A DNA stretch of 12,117 nucleotides from Rubrivivax sp. Lineage in GTDB: Bacteria; Pseudomonadota; Gammaproteobacteria; Burkholderiales; Burkholderiaceae. Positions 1-7,517 of this stretch are shown here, in pieces; position 1 is the first letter of the stretch; each line of letters opens with the position of its first letter. Both the position numbers and the translations under genes were made by a program. The stretch is taken from contig SEEY01000053.1 in NCBI GenBank assembly GCA_004211235.1, positions 1 through 12,117 of the forward strand. The letters are read 5' to 3'. The notes under the pieces are model-generated. The model was not told the DNA's origin. It saw only the letters and a program-made list of their open reading frames with translations, and made no database searches.

Positions 1-654
1 GCGGTCGGCGCCAGCCGCGACCTGCAGGTCGGCCAGAAGGTCTACGCCATCGGCAACCCCTTCGGCCTGGACCAGACGCTGACCACCGGCATCGTCTCGG
101 CGCTGAACCGCGAGATCGAGGCCGTCACGCGGCGCACGATCAAGGGCGCAATCCAGACGGACGCGGCCATCAACCCGGGCAACTCCGGCGGGCCGCTGCT
201 GGATTCGGCGGGGCGGTTGATCGGCGTCAACACCGCGATCTACAGCCCGAGCGGGGCGAGTGCCGGCATCGGTTTTGCCATTCCGGTCGACGAGGTGAAC
301 CGCATCGTGCCGCGGCTGATCCGCGACGGCCGATTCATCCGGCCGGCGCTCGGCGTCACGTCCGGGCCGGAGAACCTGGCCAAGGCGCTGGGCGCGCCCA
401 AGGGCGTGCTGCTCGTCAACGTGGCAGACGGCAGCCCGGCGGCGGCCGCCGGCCTGAAGCCCTTCGGCCGGGACCGCGTCGGACGCATTGTCCAGGGGGA
501 CGTCATCACCGCGGTCGACGGCGTGGCCGTGGCCGACCTGGACGACATGCTGTCGCTGCTGGAGACGCGGCAGATCGGGGAAAAGGTGACGCTGACCGTG
601 TGGCGGGCCGGGCAGACGAGGAAGGTGGCGGCGACGTTGGGGAGTTCGGACTAG
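1..654 (+). CDS. HtrA/Deg-type serine protease, 3' part (start lies before the window)
   Basis: This is the C-terminal 217 residues of a trypsin-like (S1C) periplasmic quality-control protease, open from base 1 to a TAG stop at 652-654. The catalytic serine is Ser62 of the fragment, in the motif NPGNSGGPL, preceded by the usual QTDAAI strand and a YAIGNPFG segment. The His and Asp of the triad and any signal peptide lie before the window. A single PDZ domain follows from about residue 114 (RPALGV) to the end. It has a long loop before the GDVI strand, resembling the Deg1-type PDZ of plants and cyanobacteria. Ending after one PDZ makes it more like DegS or Deg1 than the two-PDZ DegP. Family knowledge places such proteins in the envelope, degrading or sensing misfolded proteins. 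The next gene starts 2 nt after the stop. The family call is certain; the subtype and substrate are not. Confidence 0.95.
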   Translation, partial: AVGASRDLQVGQKVYAIGNPFGLDQTLTTGIVSALNREIEAVTRRTIKGAIQTDAAINPGNSGGPLLDSAGRLIGVNTAIYSPSGASAGIGFAIPVDEVNRIVPRLIRDGRFIRPALGVTSGPENLAKALGAPKGVLLVNVADGSPAAAAGLKPFGRDRVGRIVQGDVITAVDGVAVADLDDMLSLLETRQIGEKVTLTVWRAGQTRKVAATLGSSD

Positions 655-656
655 CA

Positions 657-857
657 ATGAGCGAGAAAGAATCAAAGCTGCAATGGGAAGCCGAGCGCGC
701 CACTGAAATGCTCCGCGGCAAGACGGTCGCGACGGTCTGGCGCCATCGCGCGGGTGAAGTCGGCATTGAGTTCTCGGACGGGACGCGCTTGTTCGTGGAT
801 CACACGTCGACTGGCGTGGAGCTGTCGATCACCGAGGGAAGCCAGCCCAACCCGTAA
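657..857 (+). CDS. Small conserved-looking protein of unknown function, 66 aa
   Basis: The ATG at 657 lies 2 nt after the protease stop and encodes 66 residues ending in TAA at 855-857. A GGGGAG ribosome-binding site at 639-644, inside the protease gene, sits about 12 nt upstream. The same frame is open from about 600, but only this start has a plausible site and fits the junction. The protein is hydrophilic, with no signal peptide, cysteine or membrane segment. Residues 1-20 are charged and probably helical ([14 protein letters not shown]). Residues 21-60 look like beta strands ([32 protein letters not shown]), suggesting a small beta-sheet fold. I do not recognise the family. Tight coupling to the protease suggests co-translation, but a functional link is inference. 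Its first part is somewhat less GC-rich than its neighbours. Confidence 0.7.
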   Translation: MSEKESKLQWEAERATEMLRGKTVATVWRHRAGEVGIEFSDGTRLFVDHTSTGVELSITEGSQPNP

Positions 858-869
858 AGTAGCGCCCCC

Positions 870-890
870 GCCCGAAGCATCATTCCGGGC
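870..890 (+). other. Short hairpin upstream of the YebC-family gene
   Basis: GCCCG at 870-874 pairs with CGGGC at 886-890. Two further A-T pairs (875-876 with 883-884) form if the C at 885 is bulged, leaving a 6-base loop. It lies between the stop of the 66-aa gene and the ribosome-binding site of the next gene. No T-run follows on either strand, so it is not a typical intrinsic terminator. It may be a weak terminator, an mRNA structure or chance in GC-rich DNA. Confidence 0.25.
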
Positions 891-905
891 TCACTCGCCA
901 GACAC

Positions 906-910
906 AGGAG
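906..910 (+). promoter_or_regulatory. Ribosome-binding site AGGAG that fixes the YebC-family start
   Basis: AGGAG at 906-910 is 5 nt before the ATG at 916. It separates the true start from an in-frame open stretch beginning near 754 that overlaps the 66-aa gene and has no family resemblance. The protein from 916 begins as YebC-type proteins do. Confidence 0.8.
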
Positions 911-915
911 ACCCC

Positions 916-1629
916 ATGGGCGCGCAATGGAAAGCCAAACACAAAGACATCGCCGCCAATGCCAAGGGGCGCCTCTTCGGCAAGCTGTCCAAGGACATCA
1001 TGATTGCGGCGCGCCACGGCGCTGACCCGAAGGACAACGCCAGGCTGCGCATGGCCGTGGAGGCGGCGCGCAAGGTGTCCATGCCCAAGGAAACGCTGGA
1101 CCGCGCCATCAAGAAGGGCGCCGGGCTGACCGGCGAGGTCGTCCACTTCGAGCAGGTCATCTACGAAGGCTTTGCGCCGCACCGCGTGCCGGTGATGGTG
1201 GAGGTGCTGACGGACAACGTGAACCGTGCCGCGTCGGACATGCGCGTGCTGTTCCGCAAGGGCCAGCAAGGCACGCCGGGCTCGGTGAGCTGGGACTTCG
1301 ACCACCTCGGCCTGATCGAGGCCGAGCCCGCTGCGCCCGGCGCCGATGCCGACACCGCCGCCATCGAGGCCGGCGCGCAGGATCTGCTGCCGGCCGATGA
1401 AGACGGCGTCACCGTCTTCCTGACCGACCCGACCGACCTCGACCTCGTCAGCCGCGCGCTGCCGGCACAAGGCTTCACGGTGCTCAGCGCCAGGCTGGGC
1501 TACCGGCCGAAGAACCCGGTCGACCCGGCGACGCTCAACGCCGAGCAGCTGGAAGAGGTGGAAAGCTTTCTCGCGGCGCTGGACGACAACGACGACGTGC
1601 AGCACGTCTACGCCGGCCTGGCCGGCTGA
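916..1629 (+). CDS. YebC/PmpR/TACO1-family protein (variant N-terminus)
   Basis: This 237-residue protein has normal family length and the YebC layout. An N-terminal helical domain (about 1-75) ends in a conserved stretch, [15 protein letters not shown]. The central domain contains [22 protein letters not shown] and a GTPGSVSW motif. The C-terminal domain contains [10 protein letters not shown] and ends near [13 protein letters not shown]. The family was long annotated as DNA-binding transcriptional regulators; later work on bacterial YebC and mitochondrial TACO1 points to a translation role at proline-rich stretches. The N-terminus reads [19 protein letters not shown] rather than the usual AGHSKWANI type. 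I take it as the divergent paralogue found beside a standard YebC in some betaproteobacteria. A good ribosome-binding site lies 5 nt upstream, and the cupin gene starts 12 nt after the stop, so the two may be co-transcribed. The family call is firm; the molecular role is inferred. Confidence 0.93.
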   Translation: MGAQWKAKHKDIAANAKGRLFGKLSKDIMIAARHGADPKDNARLRMAVEAARKVSMPKETLDRAIKKGAGLTGEVVHFEQVIYEGFAPHRVPVMVEVLTDNVNRAASDMRVLFRKGQQGTPGSVSWDFDHLGLIEAEPAAPGADADTAAIEAGAQDLLPADEDGVTVFLTDPTDLDLVSRALPAQGFTVLSARLGYRPKNPVDPATLNAEQLEEVESFLAALDDNDDVQHVYAGLAG

Positions 1630-1641
1630 GGACTCGCCGCG

Positions 1642-2664
1642 ATGAACACGCCAGTCCCTTCCCTGGGCCGGGCCGCAGAGCGCCGCGACGTCGACGCCGC
1701 GGTGTTCCGCAATGAGATCCTGCCCGGCAATCGGCCGGTGCTCATGCGGGGCCTCGTCGACCGCTGGCCGGTCGTGCAGCAGGGCAAGGGCTCGCCCATG
1801 GCCGCCTGCGAAAGCCTGCTGCAGTTCTACCGCGGCGCCCAGGTGCCGCTGCTGATCGGCGACCCATCGGCGAGGCGCCACATCTTTTACGAAGAGGGCA
1901 TGAAGGGCCTGAATTTCGAGCGCCGGCTCGCGCCCCTGATCGACGGCCTGCGCCTGCTGATGCAGCACGTGGACAACGCGGACGCGCCGGCGATCTACAT
2001 GGAAGCCCTGCCCGTGCCGCGCTGCCTGCCCGACTTCACGGCGGCGCACCGGCTGCCCTTGCTGGGCGACGACGTGATCCCCAACATCTGGATCGGCAAC
2101 GCGGTCAAGGTGCAGACGCATTTCGACCTCGCCTACAACATCGCCATCGTCGTGGCCGGCAAGCGGCGCTTCACGCTCTTTCCGCCGGAGCAGTTGCCCA
2201 ACCTGTATCCCGGGCCCATCGACTTCACGCCGGGCGGAACGCCGGTGAGCATGGTGCCGCTGGACAACCCCGACCTGGCTCGGTTTCCGCGTTTCGAACA
2301 GGCGCTGGAGGCGGCCCTCGTGGCGGAGCTGGAGCCGGGCGACGCGCTCTACATCCCCTACGCGTGGTGGCACCACGTGCAGTCGCTGGAGGGGTTCAAC
2401 GTACTCATCAACTACTGGTGGGACCAGGCACCGCCGCCCGCGCCGCCCTACGACGCGCTGCTGCACGCCGTGCTCGCCTTCCGCGACCTGCCCACCGAGG
2501 AGCGACGCTTCTGGCAAGGCATGTTCGAGTACTTCGTCTTCGAAACCAGCGGGCCCGCGCTGGGCCATCTGGCGCCGCAGCACCGCGGCCACATGGGCCC
2601 GGCCTCGCCGGAGCGTGCCGCGGCGATCAAGGCCGTGCTGGCGCAGGCCTTCAAGCGGTCGTGA
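1642..2664 (+). CDS. Cupin_8/JmjC-like domain protein, putative Fe(II)/2-oxoglutarate oxygenase
   Basis: This 340-residue protein starts at ATG 1642; TGAGGA overlapping the previous stop (1627-1632) gives a ribosome-binding site. The fold resembles FIH-type JmjC oxygenases. The iron ligands are visible as His160 and Asp162 in QTHFDLAYN, with a distal His244 in YAWWHHVQSL. The segment before them, IPNIWIGN, and the strand GKRRFTLFPPEQLPNLY are typical of the cupin_8 family. Lining the PP pair up with human FIH puts Arg175 where FIH has the 2-oxoglutarate-binding Lys, with Lys174 next to it. This appears common in this bacterial subgroup. No signal peptide is seen. As I recall, similar proteins in other proteobacteria occur near tryptophan-halogenase-like genes and carbohydrate-uptake loci; none are in this window. 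The substrate is unknown (protein hydroxylation or small-molecule oxidation). The fold call is strong; enzymatic activity is inferred. Confidence 0.88.
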   Translation: MNTPVPSLGRAAERRDVDAAVFRNEILPGNRPVLMRGLVDRWPVVQQGKGSPMAACESLLQFYRGAQVPLLIGDPSARRHIFYEEGMKGLNFERRLAPLIDGLRLLMQHVDNADAPAIYMEALPVPRCLPDFTAAHRLPLLGDDVIPNIWIGNAVKVQTHFDLAYNIAIVVAGKRRFTLFPPEQLPNLYPGPIDFTPGGTPVSMVPLDNPDLARFPRFEQALEAALVAELEPGDALYIPYAWWHHVQSLEGFNVLINYWWDQAPPPAPPYDALLHAVLAFRDLPTEERRFWQGMFEYFVFETSGPALGHLAPQHRGHMGPASPERAAAIKAVLAQAFKRS

Positions 2665-2677
2665 GCGCGGAAGCGCG

Positions 2678-2740
2678 CAGCGCCAGCCGCGCTGATGCGC
2701 TGACGCCTGCAATGGCGTTGGCGTGAGGCGGCTGGCGCTG
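2678..2740 (+). repeat. Perfect 13-bp inverted repeat enclosing the start codon of the hydrolase gene
   Basis: CAGCGCCAGCCGC at 2678-2690 is exactly complementary to GCGGCTGGCGCTG at 2728-2740, separated by 37 nt. The 3' arm covers roughly codons 3-6 of the hydrolase gene, so its GTG start (2723-2725) would lie in the loop. Within the loop ACGCC (2703-2707) can pair with either of two GGCGT copies, 2714-2718 or 2720-2724; the second includes part of the start codon. No T-run follows. It could be a translational control structure, a protein-binding palindrome or chance in GC-rich DNA. Confidence 0.45.
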
Positions 2741-3592
2741 GCGGTCGCGGCCGTCCTGGCGGTCATCTCGGGCCTGAGCCTCGCGGCTGGCGAATGGCTG
2801 ACGCGCCCCGTGCGGGAGTCGGTCGGTGCACCGCCGCCCGAGCTGGGCGCCGAGGTGGTCCAACTCGCGGATGCCAACGGCGTGCCGGTGTCCGGCTGGT
2901 TCGTTCCCGGCCGCCCGGGAGAAGGCGCCGTGCTGCTGCAGCACGGCGTGCGCAGCAACCGCCTGCAGATGCTGGCGCGGGCGCGGTGGCTGCAAAGCGA
3001 GGGCATCGCTTCGCTGCTGATCGACCTCCTTGCCCATGGCGAAAGCGGCGGCGAGCGCATCAGCTTCGGGCGTCATGAGGCCCGGGCCAGCGACGCTGCC
3101 CTGGCCTGGCTGCATGCCCGCCTGCCCGGCGAGAAGGTGGGCGCCATTGGCGTGTCGCTGGGCGGCGCGGCGTTGCTGCTCGCGCAGCGTGAGCCGGAGC
3201 TGGAAGCGCTGGTGCTGGAGTCCGTCTACCCGACCATCGTCGATGCCGTGCAGGACCGCCTGGCCATGCGCTTCGGCCCCGCCGCCGGCCGGGCGCTGGC
3301 GCCGCTCCTGCTGGTGCAGATCCCGCTGCGGCTCGGGTTCGGCACGGATCAGCTGCGCCCGGTCGACGCCATCAGGGCCGTGCGGGCGCCGCTGATCGTC
3401 GCGTCAGGCACCGCCGACCTGCACACGCGCTGGCCGGAGACCGAGGCGCTCTTTGCCGCGGCAGGCGAGCCCAAGGCGCTGTGGCCGGTGGGTGGCGCCG
3501 CGCACGTCGACCTGCATGCTTTCGACGCGGCGGCCTACGAAGCCCGGCTGGCACCCTGGCTGCATGCACGGCTGCGCAAGTCCCCGGGCTGA
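2723..3592 (+). CDS. Alpha/beta hydrolase with N-terminal membrane anchor or signal peptide
   Basis: This 289-residue protein starts at GTG 2723. No ATG is available in frame nearby, and this start keeps a hydrophobic N-terminus (residues 3-23, LALAVAAVLAVISGLSLAAG) that reads as an uncleaved anchor or signal peptide. The serine-hydrolase triad is visible: Ser145 in GVSLGG, Asp232 in GTADLHT and His261 in AAHVDLH. An HGVRSNR segment near residue 74 supplies the oxyanion-hole region, and LLAHGES follows near residue 103. The length suits a BEM46/YfhR-like hydrolase or an S9-type peptidase domain without a propeller. It probably acts on esters or peptides on the outer face of the inner membrane; the substrate is unknown. 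There is no convincing ribosome-binding site. A four-codon ATG frame (2712-2726) ends in TGA overlapping the GTG start, and an inverted repeat surrounds the start. Confidence 0.9.
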   Translation: MRRLALAVAAVLAVISGLSLAAGEWLTRPVRESVGAPPPELGAEVVQLADANGVPVSGWFVPGRPGEGAVLLQHGVRSNRLQMLARARWLQSEGIASLLIDLLAHGESGGERISFGRHEARASDAALAWLHARLPGEKVGAIGVSLGGAALLLAQREPELEALVLESVYPTIVDAVQDRLAMRFGPAAGRALAPLLLVQIPLRLGFGTDQLRPVDAIRAVRAPLIVASGTADLHTRWPETEALFAAAGEPKALWPVGGAAHVDLHAFDAAAYEARLAPWLHARLRKSPG

Positions 3593-3625
3593 CAGGGGCC
3601 AAGCAGCGGCCGGCAAGATGGCGGC

Positions 3626-4657
3626 ATGACCGCCCTGCCCCCGCTCTCCATCCTCGATCTGGCGCCCGTCGTCGAAGGCGCCACCACCCGCCAAGCGCTG
3701 CTGAACAGCCTGGACCTCGTCGCGCTCGCCGACCAACTCGGCTACACGCGCTACTGGGTCGCCGAACACCACAACATGGAAGGCGTGGCCAGTTCGGCCA
3801 CCGCCGTGCTGATCGGCCAGCTTGCCGCTGCGTCCCAACGCATTCGCGTCGGCGCGGGCGGCATCATGCTGCCCAACCATGCACCGCTGACGATTGCCGA
3901 GCAGTTCGGCACGCTGGCCGAACTCTTCCCCGGCCGCATCGACCTGGGCTTGGGCCGTGCACCCGGCACCGACCGGCCGACGATGCGTGCGCTGCGCCGC
4001 AGCCTGGAGTCGACCGGCGAGGACGCCTTCCCCAACGACGTGCTCGAGCTGCAGGCCTACCTGGCCCCCGAGGCCCGCGACGCGGTCGTGCGCGCCGTGC
4101 CGGGCCAGGGCACGGAGGTGCCGATCTGGCTGCTCGGCTCCAGCCTTTACAGCGCCCAGCTCGCCGCCTACCTCGGCCTGCCGTTCGCGTTCGCCTCGCA
4201 TTTCGCGCCGGAGATGCTGATGCAGGCGCTGCAGATCTACCGCGCCACCTACAAGCCGAGTGTTCGCCATGCCAGGCCGCATGCCATGGTCGGCCTGAAC
4301 GTCATCGTCGCGCCGACGGACGAGGAAGCGCGGTACCTCTTCACGTCGGCGCAGCAGCGCTTCCTGGGCATGGTGCGCGGCCGGCGCGGCAAGCTGCCGG
4401 AACCGGTGCCGAGCATGGACGCGCTGTGGGCGCCGGCCGAAAGGCTGCAGGTGGAACGCATGTTGAGCGAGTCCATCGTCGGCTCGCCCGAGACGGTGCG
4501 CGCCGGCCTGGCCGCCACGCAGGAGCGCACGCAGGCCGACGAGTTCATCGTCGCCTGCGCGGTGCATGACCATGCGCTGCGGCGCAGGTCCTATGAACTG
4601 CTGGCAGGCTTGACGCCATCAACGCTTGCTGAGTCGCCTACCCGCGCCGCCAGCTGA
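3626..4657 (+). CDS. LLM-class flavin-dependent monooxygenase, YhbW-like
   Basis: This 343-residue, single-domain bacterial-luciferase-like protein uses reduced flavin (FMNH2) and oxygen; the substrate is unknown. Typical features are [12 protein letters not shown] at the N-terminus, [12 protein letters not shown] (residues about 39-50) with the conserved [27 protein letters not shown] (about 75-96), and [17 protein letters not shown] (about 100-116). These match the MsnO8/YhbW subgroup, common in proteobacteria and of uncertain physiological role. No signal peptide is seen, so it should be cytoplasmic. The gene follows the hydrolase stop by 33 nt; the ribosome-binding site is weak. Its 3' end overlaps the convergent rhamnosidase gene by 20 nt (4638-4657). 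The family call is firm, the substrate unknown. Confidence 0.93.
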   Translation: MTALPPLSILDLAPVVEGATTRQALLNSLDLVALADQLGYTRYWVAEHHNMEGVASSATAVLIGQLAAASQRIRVGAGGIMLPNHAPLTIAEQFGTLAELFPGRIDLGLGRAPGTDRPTMRALRRSLESTGEDAFPNDVLELQAYLAPEARDAVVRAVPGQGTEVPIWLLGSSLYSAQLAAYLGLPFAFASHFAPEMLMQALQIYRATYKPSVRHARPHAMVGLNVIVAPTDEEARYLFTSAQQRFLGMVRGRRGKLPEPVPSMDALWAPAERLQVERMLSESIVGSPETVRAGLAATQERTQADEFIVACAVHDHALRRRSYELLAGLTPSTLAESPTRAAS

Positions 4658-7403
4658 ATTCATAACGCCCGGACTGGGCGGTGAGCGTCGTGCCGGCGCT
4701 GCCCTCGCGGACGGCACTGACGCCCAGCGCCCGCGCCAGCGCAGAGCGCTTCTCGCGGACCGCGTCTGCCCGGGCTCCCGGCAGCGTGACCGTGGCCGTC
4801 TGGCCGGGCGGGATGTCGACGTCGAGCCGCCACAGCTCGCCGTCGCGGCGCAGACGGCAGGCGATGCGACCGACGACCGAGTCATAGCTGGCGGCCTGGT
4901 CGTCGATGCCGGCCACCGCCTGCGGCGCCAGCCGGATCGCCCCGGCCTCGCGGGAGAAATCGATGTCCAGGCCGCCCAGGCCCTGGAAGAGCCAGATCTC
5001 CGCATGGCCCAGCATGAAGTGGTTCTGCGAGGCCGCGCGCCAACCGTCCCAGGCCTCGGTCAGCGAGGTCGCGCCGTGGTTGATCTGCTCCAGATAGGCC
5101 GGCTTGTCGGTGCGCGTCAGCATGGCGTGGAGCACGTCGCCGCGGCCGGCGTCGGTGAGGGCGCGCACGACGTAGTGAAAGCCGATGTCCCCCGCGCTGA
5201 CGTGATCCCGCCGCGCGCGGATGTCGTCCACCAGCACGGCGAGCGCCCGGGCGCGGTGGGTCGGCGGCACGAGGTCGAGCACCAAAGCCATGGCCTGCGC
5301 GGTCTGCGAGCCGGTGTCGAAGACGGCGCGGTCCGCATCGAACAGACGGTCGAGCAGCGTCTGCCGCAGCGCCGCTGCCTGGCCGGCATAGCGGTCGGCG
5401 TCCGGCGTGCCGAGCAACTGCGCGATCCGGGCCATCGTCGTCAGCTCGGCAAAGTAGGTGGCGGTGCCCGTCATCGCCAGGCTGGTCAGCTGTGCGACGC
5501 CGGGGTGCCGCGGGCCGATGTCGTACCAGTCGCCCAGGCCATAGCGGATCAGGCCATCCGGCCCGATCCGCGTGGCCATGAAGGCGAGTCGGCGTGCCAT
5601 GGCGGTGTAGTTCTGCTGCAGGATGCCGCGGTCGCCATGCAGGCGATAGACCGCCCAGGCGCCGAGGATGAGGGCGGCGCCCCACTCCGGCGAATCGCGG
5701 AACGGCGTGTCCTTGCCGTTGCGGTCGACGAAGCGGATGAACTCCGGCGCGGTGGTGGGCACCTGGCCGTCGGGCTCCTGCGCGTCGCGGATGTCGGCGG
5801 CCATCTTTTCGTAGATGCGCACCATGTCGCTGTTCATCAGCGCGGTGGTGGCGTTGAGATAGATCTGCTCCAGCCAGCCCAGCTTCTCGCGCTGCGGGCA
5901 GTCGGTCAGCACGCTGGCGCTGTTGCTCAGCAGCGCCTGGCGGATGAGGCCATGAACGGCCTCCAGGCGCCGGTCCGAGCAGGCGAAGCTGCCGGCGCGG
6001 GCCACGTCGGCGCTGAGGAAATGGCTCTCGATGGCGTCGATGTGCTCGCTGTCCACACCCTCCACCTGCAGATAACGGTAGCCGGTGTAGGTGAACTGGG
6101 GCGACCAGGCTTCCTCGGCATCGCCGCGCGCGGTGTAGGTGAAGGCAATGCCGCGGTAGCCACGCGCCTTGCCGCCCACCATGCTCTGCTGGTCGGCGCT
6201 GCCGTCCTCGGCCAGCAGCTCGGCGGGCACGAAGCGCACGACCGTGCCTGCCTGCAAGCCCCGGAACCGCACCGCCGGCCGACCTGAATGATTGATGCCG
6301 AAGTCATGCACCACCACACCCGGCCGCAGCACGGTGGCCGACCGCGAGGGCAGGCGCTTGAGGACGACCATGGTCCGGAAGGTGCTGCCCTGGAGGGCGC
6401 CGCGCGGCCCGTCGATGACGGTGGCCGGATGCCAGCCGTCGCCGCCGAAACGGCCATCGTCGAGCCGGGCGTCGTGGTCTTCCCCGCCATAGATCGATGA
6501 GTAGACGGTGCCGCCGCTGCGGCTCTGCCAGCCGGCGCCGGATGCAAGGATGTCCTCGCTGCCATCGGTGTAGACGATGCGCAGCTGGCACCACATCTGC
6601 GGCCGGCCGAAGCTGCCGTCGAGCTTGGCATAGCGCCCCTGCAGCGCCTCGACGTTGAAGAAGCCGTTGCCGAGCGCAACGCCGAGCCGGTGCTCGCCGA
6701 CCGTCAGCTGGGCGCCGAGGTCGTAGGCGTCGTACAGCACGCGCTTGTCATAGCGGGTCCAGCCGCCGTTCAGGCCTTCCGGCGACAGGCGGAGATCGTC
6801 GATCCAGAGCTGGTAGTGACCCAGGCCGGCGATGCAGAGGTGGGCATGGCGCACCGGCTTTCGCACCTGGACGGCGTGGCGGAACAGCGGCAGTGGCGTG
6901 GCCTGGGCGACCGGTTGCCGGCGGCCCTCGATGGCCGGGCGGGGGGCCGTGTCGGCGCCATCGGCCAGCCATTGCCCGCGGCGGTCGGCGGGCGTGATCA
7001 GGCCGGTTGCAAAGCTGCCGATGGCCGTGGCCCGGCGCCCGGCCTGATCCCAGACCTGCAGGCCATAGCGGTAGAACTGCTGGCTCCGCAGCGGCAGGTC
7101 CTGCGCTGGCTGGAAGGCCATGTCGGCGTCGGCCACGCGGCCGGTGTCCAGCACCACGCCGCCCTGTTCATCGCTGATGTGCAAATGGAAGGCGGATTGC
7201 CGGGTACCGCGCGCCTCGGGCGGGGTGGCCAGCGTCCAGCGCAGGCGGGGCCTGAGCGTGTCCAGCGCCAACGGTTGCTGCCGCCACTCGATCATCAGGC
7301 GCTCGATGGCGAACGCGGGGGGCGTGGCTGCCCAGGCCGGTTGCACGGCCGAGCCGGCCGCCATGACGTGGATGAAATCACGGCGCGAGAGAGTGGCGGC
7401 CAT
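4638..7403 (-). CDS. Alpha-L-rhamnosidase, glycoside hydrolase family 78, Tat-exported
   Basis: This 921-residue enzyme starts at ATG 7401-7403. The N-terminus has a twin-arginine signal (SRRDFIH, residues 6-12), a hydrophobic stretch and an AWA cleavage motif near residue 25, so it should be exported folded. Domains follow GH78 order: an FN3-like region (about 30-140), the N-terminal beta domain (about 185-340), the concanavalin-like domain (about 350-455), the (alpha/alpha)6 catalytic barrel (about 460-800) and a C-terminal beta domain. The catalytic signature is [10 protein letters not shown]: Asp501 and Glu506 match the acidic residues of characterised GH78 enzymes. Glu783 in [13 protein letters not shown] matches the second catalytic glutamate, and SQNHFMLGH follows. 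The usual GWxGD reads GWLEQ here, as in a GH78 subgroup. It would release terminal L-rhamnose from glycosides or polysaccharides. No rhamnose transport or catabolic gene is nearby. It lies 114 nt downstream of the response regulator on the same strand, without a clear ribosome-binding site. Confidence 0.93.
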   Translation of the reverse strand: MAATLSRRDFIHVMAAGSAVQPAWAATPPAFAIERLMIEWRQQPLALDTLRPRLRWTLATPPEARGTRQSAFHLHISDEQGGVVLDTGRVADADMAFQPAQDLPLRSQQFYRYGLQVWDQAGRRATAIGSFATGLITPADRRGQWLADGADTAPRPAIEGRRQPVAQATPLPLFRHAVQVRKPVRHAHLCIAGLGHYQLWIDDLRLSPEGLNGGWTRYDKRVLYDAYDLGAQLTVGEHRLGVALGNGFFNVEALQGRYAKLDGSFGRPQMWCQLRIVYTDGSEDILASGAGWQSRSGGTVYSSIYGGEDHDARLDDGRFGGDGWHPATVIDGPRGALQGSTFRTMVVLKRLPSRSATVLRPGVVVHDFGINHSGRPAVRFRGLQAGTVVRFVPAELLAEDGSADQQSMVGGKARGYRGIAFTYTARGDAEEAWSPQFTYTGYRYLQVEGVDSEHIDAIESHFLSADVARAGSFACSDRRLEAVHGLIRQALLSNSASVLTDCPQREKLGWLEQIYLNATTALMNSDMVRIYEKMAADIRDAQEPDGQVPTTAPEFIRFVDRNGKDTPFRDSPEWGAALILGAWAVYRLHGDRGILQQNYTAMARRLAFMATRIGPDGLIRYGLGDWYDIGPRHPGVAQLTSLAMTGTATYFAELTTMARIAQLLGTPDADRYAGQAAALRQTLLDRLFDADRAVFDTGSQTAQAMALVLDLVPPTHRARALAVLVDDIRARRDHVSAGDIGFHYVVRALTDAGRGDVLHAMLTRTDKPAYLEQINHGATSLTEAWDGWRAASQNHFMLGHAEIWLFQGLGGLDIDFSREAGAIRLAPQAVAGIDDQAASYDSVVGRIACRLRRDGELWRLDVDIPPGQTATVTLPGARADAVREKRSALARALGVSAVREGSAGTTLTAQSGRYEFSWRRG

Positions 7404-7463
7404 CGGCGCAGCAGGCGTTGAAGCCCATCAAGGCAATGGCCCATTCTGGCGACCCGCGGCGGC

Positions 7464-7478
7464 CGGGCGCATCGCCCG
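7464..7478. other. Small hairpin between the response regulator and rhamnosidase genes
   Basis: CGGGCG (7464-7469) and CGCCCG (7473-7478) form a perfect 6-bp stem with a 3-base loop in the 114-nt gap (7404-7517) after the regulator stop. No T-run follows on the minus strand, so an intrinsic terminator is only weakly supported. I saw no convincing promoter for the rhamnosidase gene in this gap. Confidence 0.2.
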
Positions 7479-7517
7479 CCTGAAAGACTCAAGCCGCTGA
7501 CCGAAGGCAGTGCCGCC

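Noticed and set aside
880..3060. Very long open frame on the minus strand (726 codons) opposite the YebC, cupin and hydrolase genes
   Set aside because: It is antisense to three recognised genes; its product is Arg/His/Gly-rich with no recognisable domain. Long antisense frames are expected in GC-rich genes with biased third positions.
3404..4573. Overlapping long frames on both strands across the hydrolase and monooxygenase genes
   Set aside because: They are shadows of two well-supported genes and have no family resemblance.
4666..4680. Hairpin CGCCC-GGACT-GGGCG just after the monooxygenase stop, as a possible terminator
   Set aside because: The stem has 5 bp, no T-run follows, and it lies within rhamnosidase coding sequence; chance is likely in GC-rich DNA.
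4626..6287. Long plus-strand open frame (553 codons) opposite the rhamnosidase
   Set aside because: The opposite strand encodes clear GH78 domains with catalytic motifs; this frame has only low-complexity Arg/Ala/Gly composition.
7404..7517. Possible promoter for the rhamnosidase (a CAGAAT-like -10 element on the minus strand)
   Set aside because: No acceptable -35 element at proper spacing was found; the match is too weak to report.
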